From positions 34,257 through 98,256 of the forward strand of contig JAWKVM010000034.1 of the NCBI GenBank assembly GCA_041398025.1: a stretch of 64,000 nucleotides of DNA, written 5' to 3'. Shown here one piece after another: positions 7,643 through 16,489 of the stretch (positions are counted from its first letter, which is position 1; each line of letters begins with the position of its first letter). The notes under the pieces were generated by a model. That model did no database searches and was not told the DNA's origin. It saw only the letters and a list, made by a program, of their open reading frames with translations. Source of the stretch: JANQPX01 sp041398025 (GTDB taxonomy: Bacteria; Pseudomonadota; Alphaproteobacteria; Geminicoccales; Geminicoccaceae). The position numbers were made by a program, and so were the translations under genes.

Positions 7643-8734
7643 ATGGCTGAATCCATGACGTCGGCAATGCCGCGCTGGCGCCGGATGGCGCGCCGCTTCG
7701 TGCTTCTCGGCGTTCTGCCGGCGCTGGTTCTGCTTCTCGGGCTCGGCTGGTGGGCGAGCACCGGACGCTATATCGACACGGAGAACGCCTATATCAAGGC
7801 GAGCATTGTCGCGATCAGCGCCGATATCGACGGACGCGTGGTGGCGGTCGACGTACAGGACAATCAGACCGTGGCGCGCGGCGATCTCCTGTTCCGCATC
7901 GATCCCGGCACGCTCGAGATCGAGAAGGACCGGGCGGCCGCCCATATGGTCTCGGTCAAGCACGAGATCGAAGGCTGGCGCGCGGAGTTCCAGGAGGTGC
8001 AGGCCGAAATCGAGGAGGCGGAAGAGCGCGCCGCCTATTATCGCCAGCAGGCCGATCGCCAGCGCGCGCTCGAACGCCAGGGCATCGCCTCGGCCGTCCG
8101 GCTGGAGGAGGCGGAGCTGGAGCTGAGCGCCGCCGAGAAGCAGGTGGCGGCCCTGGAGCAGAAGCGCCGCGCGGTCCTGGCGAAGCTCGGCGGCGATCCC
8201 GAGATCGCGGTGGACCTGCATCCCGCCTACCGCGAAGCCTTCGCCGACCGGGAGAAGGCCGAATTCCTCCTGAAGAAGACCAGGGTCACGGCACCGATCT
8301 CCGGCGTGGTCAGCCGCCTCAGGCTCGAGCCCGGCGAGTGGGTGGAGGAGGGCGAGCCGGTTTTCACCATCGTCGACCAGGCGCAAAGCTGGGTCGAGGC
8401 CAATCTCAAGGAAACCCAGCTCACCTATGTCCAGGTCGGCCAGACGGTGGCGATCACGATCGACAGCTATCCCGACCATGTCTGGAGCGGCCGGGTCGCC
8501 AGCATCAGCGCCGCGACCGGCGCCGAATTCGCCCTGATCCCGCCGCAAAACGCCAGCGGCAACTGGGTCAAGGTGGTGCAGCGCCTGCCGGTCCGCATCG
8601 AGATCGACCAGGCGGACGACCTGCCTCCCCTGCGTGCCGGCATGACCGCCAGCATCGAAATCGACACCGAACGCGAGACCAGCCTCGCCAAGCTCGTCAA
8701 CCAAGCCGTCGCCAGCGTCCTCGGCTCCCCCTAG
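7643..8734 (+). CDS. HlyD/EmrA-family membrane fusion (periplasmic adaptor) protein
   Basis: A 363-residue adaptor of the kind that links an inner-membrane pump to an outer-membrane channel. One N-terminal membrane anchor (about residues 17-37: FVLLGVLPALVLLLGLGWW) is followed by the family motif TENAYIKASIVAISADIDG. Then come a split biotinyl-lipoyl-like domain, a long coiled-coil hairpin (about residues 95-190, rich in Glu, Arg and Ala) and a beta-barrel segment (VTAPISGVVSRL onward). It resembles EmrA, yet no EmrB-type major-facilitator gene or TolC-type gene is adjacent: the stop codon runs straight into a repeat. It is therefore an orphan whose pump is encoded elsewhere or has been lost. 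Confidence 0.82.
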   Translation: MAESMTSAMPRWRRMARRFVLLGVLPALVLLLGLGWWASTGRYIDTENAYIKASIVAISADIDGRVVAVDVQDNQTVARGDLLFRIDPGTLEIEKDRAAAHMVSVKHEIEGWRAEFQEVQAEIEEAEERAAYYRQQADRQRALERQGIASAVRLEEAELELSAAEKQVAALEQKRRAVLAKLGGDPEIAVDLHPAYREAFADREKAEFLLKKTRVTAPISGVVSRLRLEPGEWVEEGEPVFTIVDQAQSWVEANLKETQLTYVQVGQTVAITIDSYPDHVWSGRVASISAATGAEFALIPPQNASGNWVKVVQRLPVRIEIDQADDLPPLRAGMTASIEIDTERETSLAKLVNQAVASVLGSP

Positions 8735-8830
8735 TGGCGTGGCCACCTCATGGACTTTCAGGCCGTCTCGGCCTGGGGTGGGGGTATGCGGCCCGGTTTG
8801 AGGGCGTGGGTGGAAGGCTGTTGGCTTGGG
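8735..8830 (+). repeat. Post-stop hairpin repeat, copy 2
   Basis: The sequence starts at the base after the HlyD TAG: GTGGC-GTG-GCCAC, CTCATGGACTTTCAGG, then GTATGCGGCCCGGTTTGAGG. It matches copy 1 (115) and copy 3 (14890) in order and in most bases. A long palindromic repeat follows about 130 bases later, as it does after copy 3. Confidence 0.65.
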
Positions 8831-8959
8831 TGGGGCGCCGGAGGCGATGTCGGCGAGGCGTCGGGTTCGTCCTTTGAAGGCCCGGTCGTAGAGTCAAGTC
8901 CTGGTGGCGATCCTGCCCGGCCCTTGGGGGGTGATCACCCAACGCTCCAGACCATTTTT

Positions 8960-9140
8960 CGCGATCATCTTCACGATTTCTTAACGCGAGCATCGGATGA
9001 TGCCGAACAGGTCCATGCGACCCTGGGAGTCCGCGCCGAGCTCCCTCTTCTCCGGGCGGGCGGATTCCCAGGGTCGCATGGACCATCAAGACTGCCGATC
9101 CTCGCAGGGAAAGGTAAAGAGAAGGTTAGCGATAGCCTTC
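8960..9140. repeat. Long palindromic repeat, copy A (intact)
   Basis: Left arm GGTCCATGCGACCCTGGGAG (9011-9030) pairs with right arm CTCCCAGGGTCGCATGGACC except for one base (GATTCCCAGG on the right), separated by a roughly 35-base loop. The outer arms carry ATTTCTTAACG on the left and AAGAGAAGGTTAG on the right. This is the best-preserved copy of a family seen again at 15030, 15345/18478 (split), 19735, 21430, 24905 (remnant) and 35080 (half). No gene fits between 8735 and 9216; the stretch is entirely repeat sequence. Confidence 0.85.
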
Positions 9141-9216
9141 GGATACCGAGCCGGCGACGTCGTTGCCTGAAGTGCCTGGAGAACGTCGAACGTGACGCCG
9201 CTGTCGCCTGGCCTGA

Positions 9217-9870
9217 TCAGGAGAAAAAAGCGGGATGTTCCTGCCGGAGCTCCTCGATGCGGCTGATCGTGCCGGAAAGGTGGCGGCGCATGGCCTCGGC
9301 TGCTGCAGTCGCGTCGCCGGTGAAGATGGCGTCGACGATCGCCTGATGGGCGTCGAGCACGGCACGCATCTTGCCCTTTTTCGGCAGTTCGAGAAGGCGA
9401 AGGCGCGCCAGATGGCCTGAGCGCGAAACGATATGGCGGTGCAGGCTGATCTGGCCGACTCCGGCGAACAGGGTCTCGTGGAAGCTGTCGTCGAGCTGAC
9501 GGAAGAGCTCGATCTGCTCGACGTCACCGACCAGCGCCTGCTGCATGCGCAAAAGGCCCTTGGCCTTGACCAGGGTCTGGGGCTCGCCGCTCTCCGCAAG
9601 CTGGCGCACGACCTCGCTCTCCACGGAAAGCCGGAGAAACTGCTCTTCGCGGATACGGTCGACGTCGATGCGGGAGACGATGGTTCGGGACTGCGGAAAG
9701 GAGAGGACCAGCCCGTCCTGCTCGAGCCGGAGGATCGCCTCGCGCACGGGCGACTGGCTGACCTTGAACGCGTCGGCGATCTCGGCCCGGTCCAGGATGG
9801 CATCCGGCGCCAGGTCGAGGCCGATGATCTGGCGGCGAAGCGCCTCATAGACGCGGGCGGACGCCGACAT
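9217..9870 (-). CDS. GntR family transcriptional regulator with FCD ligand domain
   Basis: A 217-residue regulator (an in-frame ATG at 9975 would add 35 residues). An N-terminal winged helix-turn-helix is visible: RVYEALRRQIIGLDLAPD, then ADAFKVSQSPVREAILRLEQDG. The all-helical FCD domain (about residues 80-210) contains the metal/ligand positions typical of the FadR subfamily: DDSFHETLF and later histidines in LDAHQAIV and AMRRHLSG. FCD regulators usually sense a small organic acid and repress neighbouring catabolic or transport genes. The TRAP transporter genes lie immediately upstream on the same strand, and a palindrome before dctP is a candidate binding site. The start at 9870 is preferred because it places the helix-turn-helix in the usual position. 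Confidence 0.82.
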   Translation of the reverse strand: MSASARVYEALRRQIIGLDLAPDAILDRAEIADAFKVSQSPVREAILRLEQDGLVLSFPQSRTIVSRIDVDRIREEQFLRLSVESEVVRQLAESGEPQTLVKAKGLLRMQQALVGDVEQIELFRQLDDSFHETLFAGVGQISLHRHIVSRSGHLARLRLLELPKKGKMRAVLDAHQAIVDAIFTGDATAAAEAMRRHLSGTISRIEELRQEHPAFFS

Positions 9871-9988
9871 GGTGCCGTTGCGCGGCCCGGGGTCGGCCAG
9901 CGCGGACCTGGGTGTCGTGCCGATCACATCAGGGACTCCATCGGGCGGCTCACGCCATGGCAGCTTTGTGGGCAAGCGGACATCTCAC

Positions 9989-11269
9989 CTACATCAACAT
10001 GTCGGGCAGGAACAGGGTCAGGGATGGCGCCATCGCCAGGATGGCGAAGAACAGCAGCATCGCGGCGAGAAAGGGCAGCGAGGCCAGGGTGAAGGCGCCG
10101 GTCTTGCAGTCCAGGATGCCGCAGACCGTGAACATGATCACCCCGACCGGCGGCGTCAGCCCGCCGAAATTGATCAGCGCCACGATCAGAATGCCCATAT
10201 GCACGGGATCGTAACCCGCCGATATCAGCACCGGCATGACGATGGGAGTCACCAGGAGAATGTTCGCGGCCCCCTCGAGAAACATGCCGCTGACCACCAG
10301 GAGGGTGACCACCAGAAGCAGGATCGCAGTCGGTTCCGAGGTCAGCGTGGTGACGAATTCGGTGATCTGCTGCGGTGCACGCTCGATGGTCACGGCATAG
10401 CCGAGCACCGCCGCCATCATGATCAGCAGCATCACCATGCCGAGGTCGGAAACCGAGTTCTTGATCGCTTCATAGAGCCCGATGAGATCGAGCTCGCGAT
10501 AGACCACGGTGCCGATGAAGAGCGCGTAGAACACCAGAAAGGCGCCGGCCTCGGTCGCGGTGAAGAAGCCGAAGCGAAAGCCGACGATCAGGATGAACGG
10601 AAAGGCGAGCGCCCAGACGCTGTCGACGAAGCTCCGTCCGAGTTCGCGAGCGCTCGGCATGGTCGCGAGATCGGGCTGGTAGCCCCGCTTCTTGGCGACG
10701 ATCCAGGTGGTTCCCATCAGGATCAGGGTCAAAAGGGCGCCCGGGATGATGCCGGCGAGGAACAGGCGGCCGATCGAGACCTCGTTGATGAAGCCGAACA
10801 GGATGAGGCCGATGCTCGGCGGGATGGTCGCGGTGATGATCGAGCCGAAGGCGAGGATCGCGGCGGTCGAGCCCTTGGAATAGCCCTGGGCGAGCATGCT
10901 CGGACCCAAAAGGCGCGCTTCCATCGAGGCATCGGCGACGGCGGAACCCGAAATGCCGCCCATCATGAAGCTGAGCGCGATCGAGACCTGGGCAAGCCCG
11001 CCCGCCATCCAGCCGGTCAGGAGACGCGCGAAGTTGACCAGGCGCTCGGTGATGCCGGTGGCGTTCATCAGATTGCCGGCCAGGATGAAGAACGGCACCG
11101 CGAGCAACGGGAAGCTCTGGGTCGCGGTCACCATCTTCTGCAGCGCCACGGTCGGCGGCATGGTGCCGGTGAGCAGAAAGACCGGGATCGCGGCGAGAGC
11201 AAGGGCGAAGGCGACCGGCAGGCCAATCAGCAGGAAAAGCGCGAACAGCCCCGCGATCAGCAGCAGCAT
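9989..11269 (-). CDS. dctM: TRAP transporter large permease subunit (DctM)
   Basis: A 426-residue inner-membrane protein of the DctM family with about 12 hydrophobic segments spread evenly through its length. It forms the substrate channel of a tripartite ATP-independent periplasmic transporter, which uses an ion gradient to import organic acids or related solutes. Length and the N-terminal pattern (MLLLIAGLFALFLLIGLP) fit the family. Its start abuts the stop of dctQ (shared base region at 11269), so the subunits are translationally coupled. dctP, dctQ, dctM and the GntR gene run in one direction and probably form a single unit. Confidence 0.92.
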   Translation of the reverse strand: MLLLIAGLFALFLLIGLPVAFALALAAIPVFLLTGTMPPTVALQKMVTATQSFPLLAVPFFILAGNLMNATGITERLVNFARLLTGWMAGGLAQVSIALSFMMGGISGSAVADASMEARLLGPSMLAQGYSKGSTAAILAFGSIITATIPPSIGLILFGFINEVSIGRLFLAGIIPGALLTLILMGTTWIVAKKRGYQPDLATMPSARELGRSFVDSVWALAFPFILIVGFRFGFFTATEAGAFLVFYALFIGTVVYRELDLIGLYEAIKNSVSDLGMVMLLIMMAAVLGYAVTIERAPQQITEFVTTLTSEPTAILLLVVTLLVVSGMFLEGAANILLVTPIVMPVLISAGYDPVHMGILIVALINFGGLTPPVGVIMFTVCGILDCKTGAFTLASLPFLAAMLLFFAILAMAPSLTLFLPDMLM

Positions 11270-11772
11270 CAGCCGGCCTCGCGCGCGGCGAGGCGCCGGT
11301 AGAGCTGCGTCGCCAGCGTGCGCAGCATCAGCCCGAGGCCGAGCACCATGGAGGCGTGGATCAGGGACGCGTGCATCTGCGTCGCCCCAATCAGGCGGGG
11401 ATGCATCAGGATGGTGTTCTTGACCGCATGCACCAGGAGGAAGGCGAGCAGCAGAGCGACGATCGCCATGTTGACGATCTCGACCCGGCGGCGGGCCTCT
11501 GGCGACAAGCGGTCCTGGATGACCGAAAGGCCGAAATGCCGGCCCTGCTGCAGGCCGAGATCGGCGGCCAGCATGCAGAGCCAGACGAACAGGAGCTGCG
11601 CGATCTCGACCGACCAGATGATCGGCGAGCCCAGATAGCGGGTGACCGAGGCGATGCCGACCAGTACCACGATCGCCACCAGAAGGGCGGCGGCACAGGC
11701 CATTTCCACGCGCTGGAAGAGCGGCGCGGCGCGGCGCCGCTCCCCATGCTCGGCCTGTGCTCCGTTTTGCAT
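11269..11772 (-). CDS. dctQ: TRAP transporter small permease subunit (DctQ)
   Basis: A 167-residue protein with four predicted membrane segments (for example AALLVAIVVLVGIASVTRYL and IVALLLAFLLVHAVKN), the usual layout of DctQ. It has the family-typical SVEIAQLLFVWLCMLAA around residues 55-71. It binds DctM to make the membrane part of the TRAP transporter. It lies 30 bases downstream of dctP and directly abuts dctM. Confidence 0.88.
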   Translation of the reverse strand: MQNGAQAEHGERRRAAPLFQRVEMACAAALLVAIVVLVGIASVTRYLGSPIIWSVEIAQLLFVWLCMLAADLGLQQGRHFGLSVIQDRLSPEARRRVEIVNMAIVALLLAFLLVHAVKNTILMHPRLIGATQMHASLIHASMVLGLGLMLRTLATQLYRRLAAREAG

Positions 11773-11802
11773 CGCCCTGTTTAGACCAAGCTTGCCCTGG
11801 CC

Positions 11803-12780
11803 CTACTCGGCGAGCACCTTCTTGACGATCTCGGCCTCGCTTTCGAGGTCGAGCGTCTTGTAGACGCCGGCGACCGCCTCCTTGAACGGCGCGAGGTCGA
11901 CCTCGCTGACCGCGACGCCTGTGGCGGCGACGTCCTCGAGCGCCTTGGCGCCGAGCTCGATGGTCAGGCCGGAGGCGTAGCGGCCGTTCTCGACCGCGAG
12001 ATCACGCACGATCTGCTGATGCTCCGGCGAGATCTGTTCCCAGCTGTCGGCGCCGACCACCAGGGCGGTCACCAGCTGGATATGCCCGGTCTTGGTAACG
12101 TTCTTGACCACCTCGTAGAGCTTGGCCCCCCAGATCGCGGTCGGCTGGGCCTCGGCGGCGTCGAGCGTGCCGAGCTGCAGCGCGGAATAGACCTCGCCCC
12201 AGGGCATTGGCGTGGGCTCGGCGCCCATGGCGCGGATGGTCTCGATCCAGACGGGTGCGCCGATGGTGCGCATGCGCAGGCCGGCGAGATCGGCGGGCGA
12301 GCTGATCGGCTTTTGGGTCAGCGCGTGGCGCGCACCCTGATACCAGTTGGAGGCGAGCATCGCGATGCCGGCCTTCTCCTTCAGCTCCTCGCCCCAGGCG
12401 AGATACGCCTCGGACTGCGCGAACTTGTCGGCGTCTTCATAGGTATCGAATAGGAAGGGGGCGGACATGATCGCGATCGACGGCACGAAGCTGGAAAGCC
12501 TGGCGACGTCGGTGACCGTGCCGACATTGGCGCCGGCGCGCGCTTGGTCGAGCATCTCGGTGGTGTCGCCGAGCTGCGAATTGTGGAAGACCTCGATGAC
12601 GACCTCGCCGCCGGTGGCCTCCTCGACCTCCGCTTTGAATTTTTCCAGGCCCTGACCCATGGGATCGTCGGGCGCCAGCACTGTGCCGATGCGCAGCACG
12701 GTCTCCGCGGCCGCGGCTTGACCGAAGGTCAGCATCGCCGCCGCCGCCAGGCATGCCAAGGATGTCCGAATGGTGGTCAC
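11803..12780 (-). CDS. dctP: TRAP transporter periplasmic substrate-binding protein (DctP)
   Basis: A 325-residue protein with a Sec signal peptide (hydrophobic core LACLAAAAMLTF, cleavage likely after AQAAAAE near residue 25). The mature protein shows the DctP fold: an N-terminal strand VLRIGTVLAPDDPMGQG and the conserved arginine region in 'LRMRTIGAPVWIETIRAMGAEPTPM' (here about residues 157-180), which normally clamps the carboxylate of the ligand. It captures the solute in the periplasm and hands it to DctQM. It is first in the operon, and an inverted repeat 44 bases upstream is a likely control site. The ligand is not determinable; location next to an FCD regulator suggests an organic acid. 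Confidence 0.9.
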   Translation of the reverse strand: MTTIRTSLACLAAAAMLTFGQAAAAETVLRIGTVLAPDDPMGQGLEKFKAEVEEATGGEVVIEVFHNSQLGDTTEMLDQARAGANVGTVTDVARLSSFVPSIAIMSAPFLFDTYEDADKFAQSEAYLAWGEELKEKAGIAMLASNWYQGARHALTQKPISSPADLAGLRMRTIGAPVWIETIRAMGAEPTPMPWGEVYSALQLGTLDAAEAQPTAIWGAKLYEVVKNVTKTGHIQLVTALVVGADSWEQISPEHQQIVRDLAVENGRYASGLTIELGAKALEDVAATGVAVSEVDLAPFKEAVAGVYKTLDLESEAEIVKKVLAE

Positions 12781-12823
12781 GTCTCTCTCCTCCCTGCCGG
12801 TTCAACCGGATCGTGCCGGCCAA

Positions 12824-12844
12824 CTAATATTTTAATCATATTAG
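12824..12844. promoter_or_regulatory. Candidate operator upstream of dctP
   Basis: CTAATAT-n7-ATATTAG is a perfect 7-bp inverted repeat with a 7-bp spacer in an AT-rich patch that stands out from the GC-rich surroundings. It lies 44 bases upstream of the dctP start and 133 bases upstream of the divergent hydrolase gene. The nearby GntR/FCD protein is the obvious candidate to bind it. This is inference from symmetry and position. Confidence 0.5.
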
Positions 12845-12976
12845 AACATTATTCCTGGCCGCTCGGCCCTGTCAATGCGCCTGTCCCCGGCGCCCCTCGC
12901 TCCGGCCCCGTCTTGGCGAAGCCTTCGGCCGGTGGTTAGATGCGCCGAAGCTGTGCGTTTTGCGTGGGGAAGACTG

Positions 12977-14011
12977 ATGGCGGATGTCGCGGTTCGGGTC
13001 GAAGGCAACGTCGGGCGGATCACGCTCGATCGTCCGAAGGCGCTGAACGCGCTGAACCGGCCGATGATGGAGGCGATCGACGCGGCGCTGGTGCGCTGGG
13101 CCGATGATCCCGCCGTCGCGATGGTCGTCATCGATGCCGCAGGCGACCGCGCGTTTTGCGCCGGCGGCGACATCGCCGAACTCTACCGGCGAACGAAGGC
13201 GGGCGATCTCGCCTTCTCGCGAGACTTCTGGCGGGACGAATACCGCATGAACGCGCGCATCAAGAATTACGGAAAACCCTATGTCGCCATCATGGACGGC
13301 ATCACCATGGGCGGCGGCGTCGGCCTTTCCGCGCACGGCTCGCATCGCGTGGTCACCGAGCGCTCGATGGTCGCCATGCCCGAATGCGCCATCGGCCTGA
13401 TCCCGGACGTCGGCGGGACGTTCCTGCTCGGCCACGCGCCAGGCCGTCTCGGCGACTATCTCGGCCTGACCGGCGCACGCATGGGACCCGCGGACGCGAT
13501 CCTTGCCGGTTTTGCCGACGTCTATGTGCCGCACGACCGGGTCCCGGCGCTGATTGACGCCCTGGTCGACGCAGCCGACGTTCGGCCCATCGAGCGCTTC
13601 GCGGGCGAACCGCCAGCGGGCGACCTCGCCGCCCACCGCGACAGCATCGATGCCCTCTTTGCCCATGAGACCGTGCCGGCGATCGCGTCCGCGGTCGAAG
13701 ACTGGCCTGCGAGCCCGTTCCGCGACAGCGTCCACCAGGCCCTGGCCAGGGCCTGTCCGCTGTCGCTGCATGCGACGCTGCGCATGGTGCGCGCGGCGCG
13801 CGGCATAAGGCGGCTCGAAGAGGCGCTGGCCATGGAGTATCGCTATACTTGGCGCTCGCTCAAGGAAGGCGAGTTCTTGGAGGGCATCCGTGCGGCGGTG
13901 ATCGACAAGGATCGGCAGCCGCGATGGGCCAAACCGGCGATCGAGGAGGTGACGGCGGCGAATGTCGATGCCATGCTCGCAGGGCTGAACGAGAACGAAC
14001 TGACGTTTTGA
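12977..14011 (+). CDS. 3-hydroxyisobutyryl-CoA hydrolase (enoyl-CoA hydratase/isomerase family)
   Basis: A 344-residue crotonase-fold enzyme. The length and pattern match 3-hydroxyisobutyryl-CoA hydrolases of valine catabolism, which release 3-hydroxyisobutyrate from its CoA ester, rather than the ~260-residue hydratases. The oxyanion-hole segments are AFCAGGDIAEL and GITMGGGVGLS. The catalytic Glu/Asp pair is in MPECAIGLIPDVGGTFLL. The ATG at 12977 is chosen because the protein then begins as in relatives (MADVAVRVEGNVGRITLDRP). The gene for the next enzyme of the pathway, mmsB, follows after 13 bases but is frameshifted. Confidence 0.85.
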   Translation: MADVAVRVEGNVGRITLDRPKALNALNRPMMEAIDAALVRWADDPAVAMVVIDAAGDRAFCAGGDIAELYRRTKAGDLAFSRDFWRDEYRMNARIKNYGKPYVAIMDGITMGGGVGLSAHGSHRVVTERSMVAMPECAIGLIPDVGGTFLLGHAPGRLGDYLGLTGARMGPADAILAGFADVYVPHDRVPALIDALVDAADVRPIERFAGEPPAGDLAAHRDSIDALFAHETVPAIASAVEDWPASPFRDSVHQALARACPLSLHATLRMVRAARGIRRLEEALAMEYRYTWRSLKEGEFLEGIRAAVIDKDRQPRWAKPAIEEVTAANVDAMLAGLNENELTF

Positions 14012-14024
14012 GGGGGCGAGCGCG

Positions 14025-14949
14025 ATGAGCATGATCGGCTTTATTGGTCTCGGCAATATGGGAGCGCCCATGGCGGCCAATCTGGCGAAGGCCGGGCATG
14101 ACGTGCTCGGCTACGACGTCGCCGATATGCCGGTCGAGGGCGTGGCCCGCGCCGAGTCGGCGACAGCCGCGATCGTCGGGCGCGAGCTGGTGATCACCAT
14201 GCTGCCGGACGGGCGCATCGTGCGCAGCGTCTACGACGAAATCGTGAGGGCTGCGGCGCCCGGCTGCTGCCTGGTCGACTGCTCGACCATCGACGTCGAC
14301 AGCGCGCGCACCGCCCATGCCATGGCCGAGAAGGCGGGGCTGCTGTCGGTGGACGCGCCGGTCTCGGGCGGCGTCACCGGGGCGAGCGCAGGCACGCTCA
14401 CCTTCATGGCCGGCGGCAGCGAGGAGGCGTTCGCCAGGGCCTTGCCGCTATTCGAGATCATGGGCCGGAAGGCGGTGCATTGCGGCGAGGCGGGGGCAGG
14501 GCAGGTCGCCAAGATCTGCAACAACATGCTGCTCGCGATCTCGATGATCGGCGCCTGCGAGGCCTTCACCCTCGGCCAGAAGCTCGGCCTCGATCCCGCC
14601 AAGCTCTACGATGTGATCTCGATGTCCGCCAGTGCTGGGCGGTCACCAGCGAATGCCCGATTGCCGGCGTCGGTCCGGAGACCCCGGCCGACCACGGTTT
14701 TCGCTGGCTTCGCCGCCGAGCTGATGATGGAAGGACACCGGCCTCAGCCAGGAAGCCGCGGCCGCCGCGGGCATGACCACCACCCTCGGCGCCATGGCCG
14801 CCGATCTCTACCGCCGCTTCGTCGAGGCTGGCGCCGCCGGGGCGGCGGATCACTCCGCCATCATCGAGATGCTCGAAGATCGAACGCTAAGTGGCGTGGG
14901 TGGCCTGCGCGGCCACCATGGACTTTCAGACCGCCGTTGCCTGGGATAG
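14025..14949 (+). pseudogene. mmsB: 3-hydroxyisobutyrate dehydrogenase (mmsB), broken by three single-base indels
   Basis: The first ~200 codons read as an intact 3-hydroxyisobutyrate dehydrogenase: GLGNMGAPM near the N-terminus, DAPVSGGVTGASAGTLTFM, and the lysine motif VAKICNNMLL. The frame is then lost three times within about 100 bases. Near 14629 one G seems missing (the next frame gives GQCWAVTSECPIAGVGP). Near 14700 the frame returns (AGFAAELMM). Near 14730 one extra G shifts it again, after which KDTGLSQEAAAAAGMTTTLG and RRFVEAG lead to the normal end (IIEML). The reading runs on into a dispersed repeat before a TAG at 14947. The enzyme would oxidise 3-hydroxyisobutyrate to methylmalonate semialdehyde. 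The lesions are unlikely to be sequencing noise, since neighbouring core genes are clean, but resequencing would settle it. Confidence 0.8.
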
Positions 14950-14985
14950 GGTGCGGCCCGGTTTCCAGGGCGTCGGTGGGGGGAG
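14890..14985 (+). repeat. Post-stop hairpin repeat, copy 3
   Basis: AGTGGC...GGCCACCATGGACTTTCAG followed by GTGCGGCCCGGTTT overlaps the end of the mmsB pseudogene. It matches copy 2 at 8735 closely. In the +2 frame a TAA immediately precedes GTGGCG, as expected if this repeat also originally began at a stop codon. Confidence 0.6.
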
Positions 14986-15029
14986 AGGGCGTCTTGAGAG
15001 GGCCGCTTAGGGGCACACGCAAGCAGGCT

Positions 15030-15270
15030 CGGCTTGCTCGTCGATCGCTTATGGCTTTTCGTCACCAGCTTCACGATGTCTTAACCGAGTTCTGCCACCA
15101 TGGTCTGGTCCATGCGATCCCAATCCGCCCACCCGCCAAGGACAGGTGTGCGAGGCTTGATCTTGTGATCGTATGGACCACCGCGCGATGATCGCAAGAA
15201 AAGATGAAGAGAAGATAAAGAGCGCATCAGTCACAACGCGATCATCCGCGATCGAGCGCATCGACGCTGA
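15030..15270. repeat. Long palindromic repeat, copy B
   Basis: Outer left GCTCGTCGATCGC; inner left TTCACGATGTCTTAACCGAGT then GGTCCATGCGATCCC; inner right GATCGTATGGACC then AGATGAAGAGAAGATAAAG; outer right CCGCGATCGAGCGCATCGACGCTGA. It aligns along its full length with copy E at 21430. The whole stretch between mmsB and the IS630 element (14950-15430) is occupied by repeat sequence. Confidence 0.8.
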
Positions 15271-15344
15271 TTGAGGTTCGACCCTGGGGCGACGTCGACG
15301 AGACGCCGCCTAGCCTGTCTGCCGTTGAGGCCCCCTTTCCCCGC

Positions 15345-15428
15345 GCATATTGACGATATCTTAACCCCTGGATGCGATGCTGCAGCTCGGGTCCATGCGA
15401 CCCTGGGAGTCCGCGGCGTGGCCTCTCA
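15345..15428. repeat. Long palindromic repeat, copy C, left half
   Basis: GACGATATCTTAACCCC and GGTCCATGCGACCCTGGGAG match the left arm of copy A. The right arm is missing here and is found 3 kb away at 18478, on the other side of the IS630 element. This copy was split by the insertion. Confidence 0.8.
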
Positions 15429-15450
15429 TACCATTTTCAGCCGAAATGAC

Positions 15451-16489
15451 CTACTTGATCCACGGCTGCAGGCATTGGGATTTGATGCGTTCGGCGTCAT
15501 CGGCGACGGCGTTCCAGGCGTGGCAGCAGGCGTCGATGATGGCGTCTTGATCCTCGAACACGCGCAGGCTCAAGAAGCGTTCCCGGAGGTAGAGCCAAAG
15601 CCGTTCCAGCGGATTGAGCTTCAGCCGTAGGACGGCAGCGTGACCAGGGTGACGTTGTCCTGGATCTCAAGCGCGTTGGCGCCATGCCAGCCGGCTTGGT
15701 CGAGCACCATGACGGCATGTTCGTTTTCGGGCAGGGTCTTGGCAAACTCGGCGAGGAAGACCGACACGCCGCCCCTGGGCAGGATGAGCCCGAAGGCCTC
15801 GCCGGTTTCGGGTGCGACCGCGCCGAAGATGTAGGCCCATTTGAACCGCTTGTCGCATCGCCCCGGCGGTCGCTGTCCCTTTTGCCACCAGCGATGATCA
15901 GCTACCCTTCGTCCGACCCTGGCTTCGTCCTGAAACCACAATCGGATGGTCTTGTCAGGATGGGCGTCGACGGTGCGCCTGGGCGCGTCCAAGAGCCCTC
16001 GAAATCCGCCTGGGTTTTGGGATCGGTTTTCGGATGAACCGATCGCGCCTTTGATGGAGAGCCCAAGGCGCTGAAGGACACCCGCATGCCCGAGGTCGAG
16101 AGCCGCTTGCCGAAACGCGCCTCGGCAAAGTCGCAAAGGTCAGCAAGCGTCCAGGCGCATGTGCCGTCGCGCGTCGGACCGGGCGCCTGGAAAGATCTTC
16201 GCCAGCAGAACGGCCTGCGCCTCGCTCTCGCTCAGCTTCTCTCCGGATGATGGCTCTGGGCTGATCGCGAAGTCCGTCGACACTGTCCGCGCTTGTAGCG
16301 GATCACCCAGTCACGCAGGGTCTGGCGATCCATCCCGGCAGAGCGCGCCGCCGCCAAGCGCGTCATGCCGTCCAGAGCATTCGCGATCGCCACCAACCGT
16401 GACGCCACACGACCATTCTTCTCGCGTCGTGCCAAGGCGCGAAGCATCGACGCATCATGATGATCCACAATCGGCAGTGCTGCTCCCAT
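15451..16489 (-). pseudogene. IS630-family transposase, frameshifted
   Basis: Read from 16489 downward, the N-terminal part has the helix-turn-helix (SMLRALARRE... then MTRLAAARSAGMDRQTLRDW). The frame breaks near 16290. The middle part, after SEAQAVLLAKI, resumes in another frame with the first catalytic aspartate (WFQDEARVG), then AYIFGAVAPETGEAFGL and the second aspartate (AVMVLDQAGWHG). A further break near 15625 (SYG then stop) separates the last part, LKLNPLERLWLYLRERF, which holds the third catalytic residue. The protein ends in LQPWIK at a TAG (15451-15453). IS630 elements sometimes use one programmed shift, but two separate breaks suggest loss of function. Confidence 0.75.

Noticed and set aside
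15497..16136. Functional IS630 transposase via programmed frameshifting
   Set aside because: At least two separate breaks are needed, neither at a typical slippery site, so loss of function is more likely.
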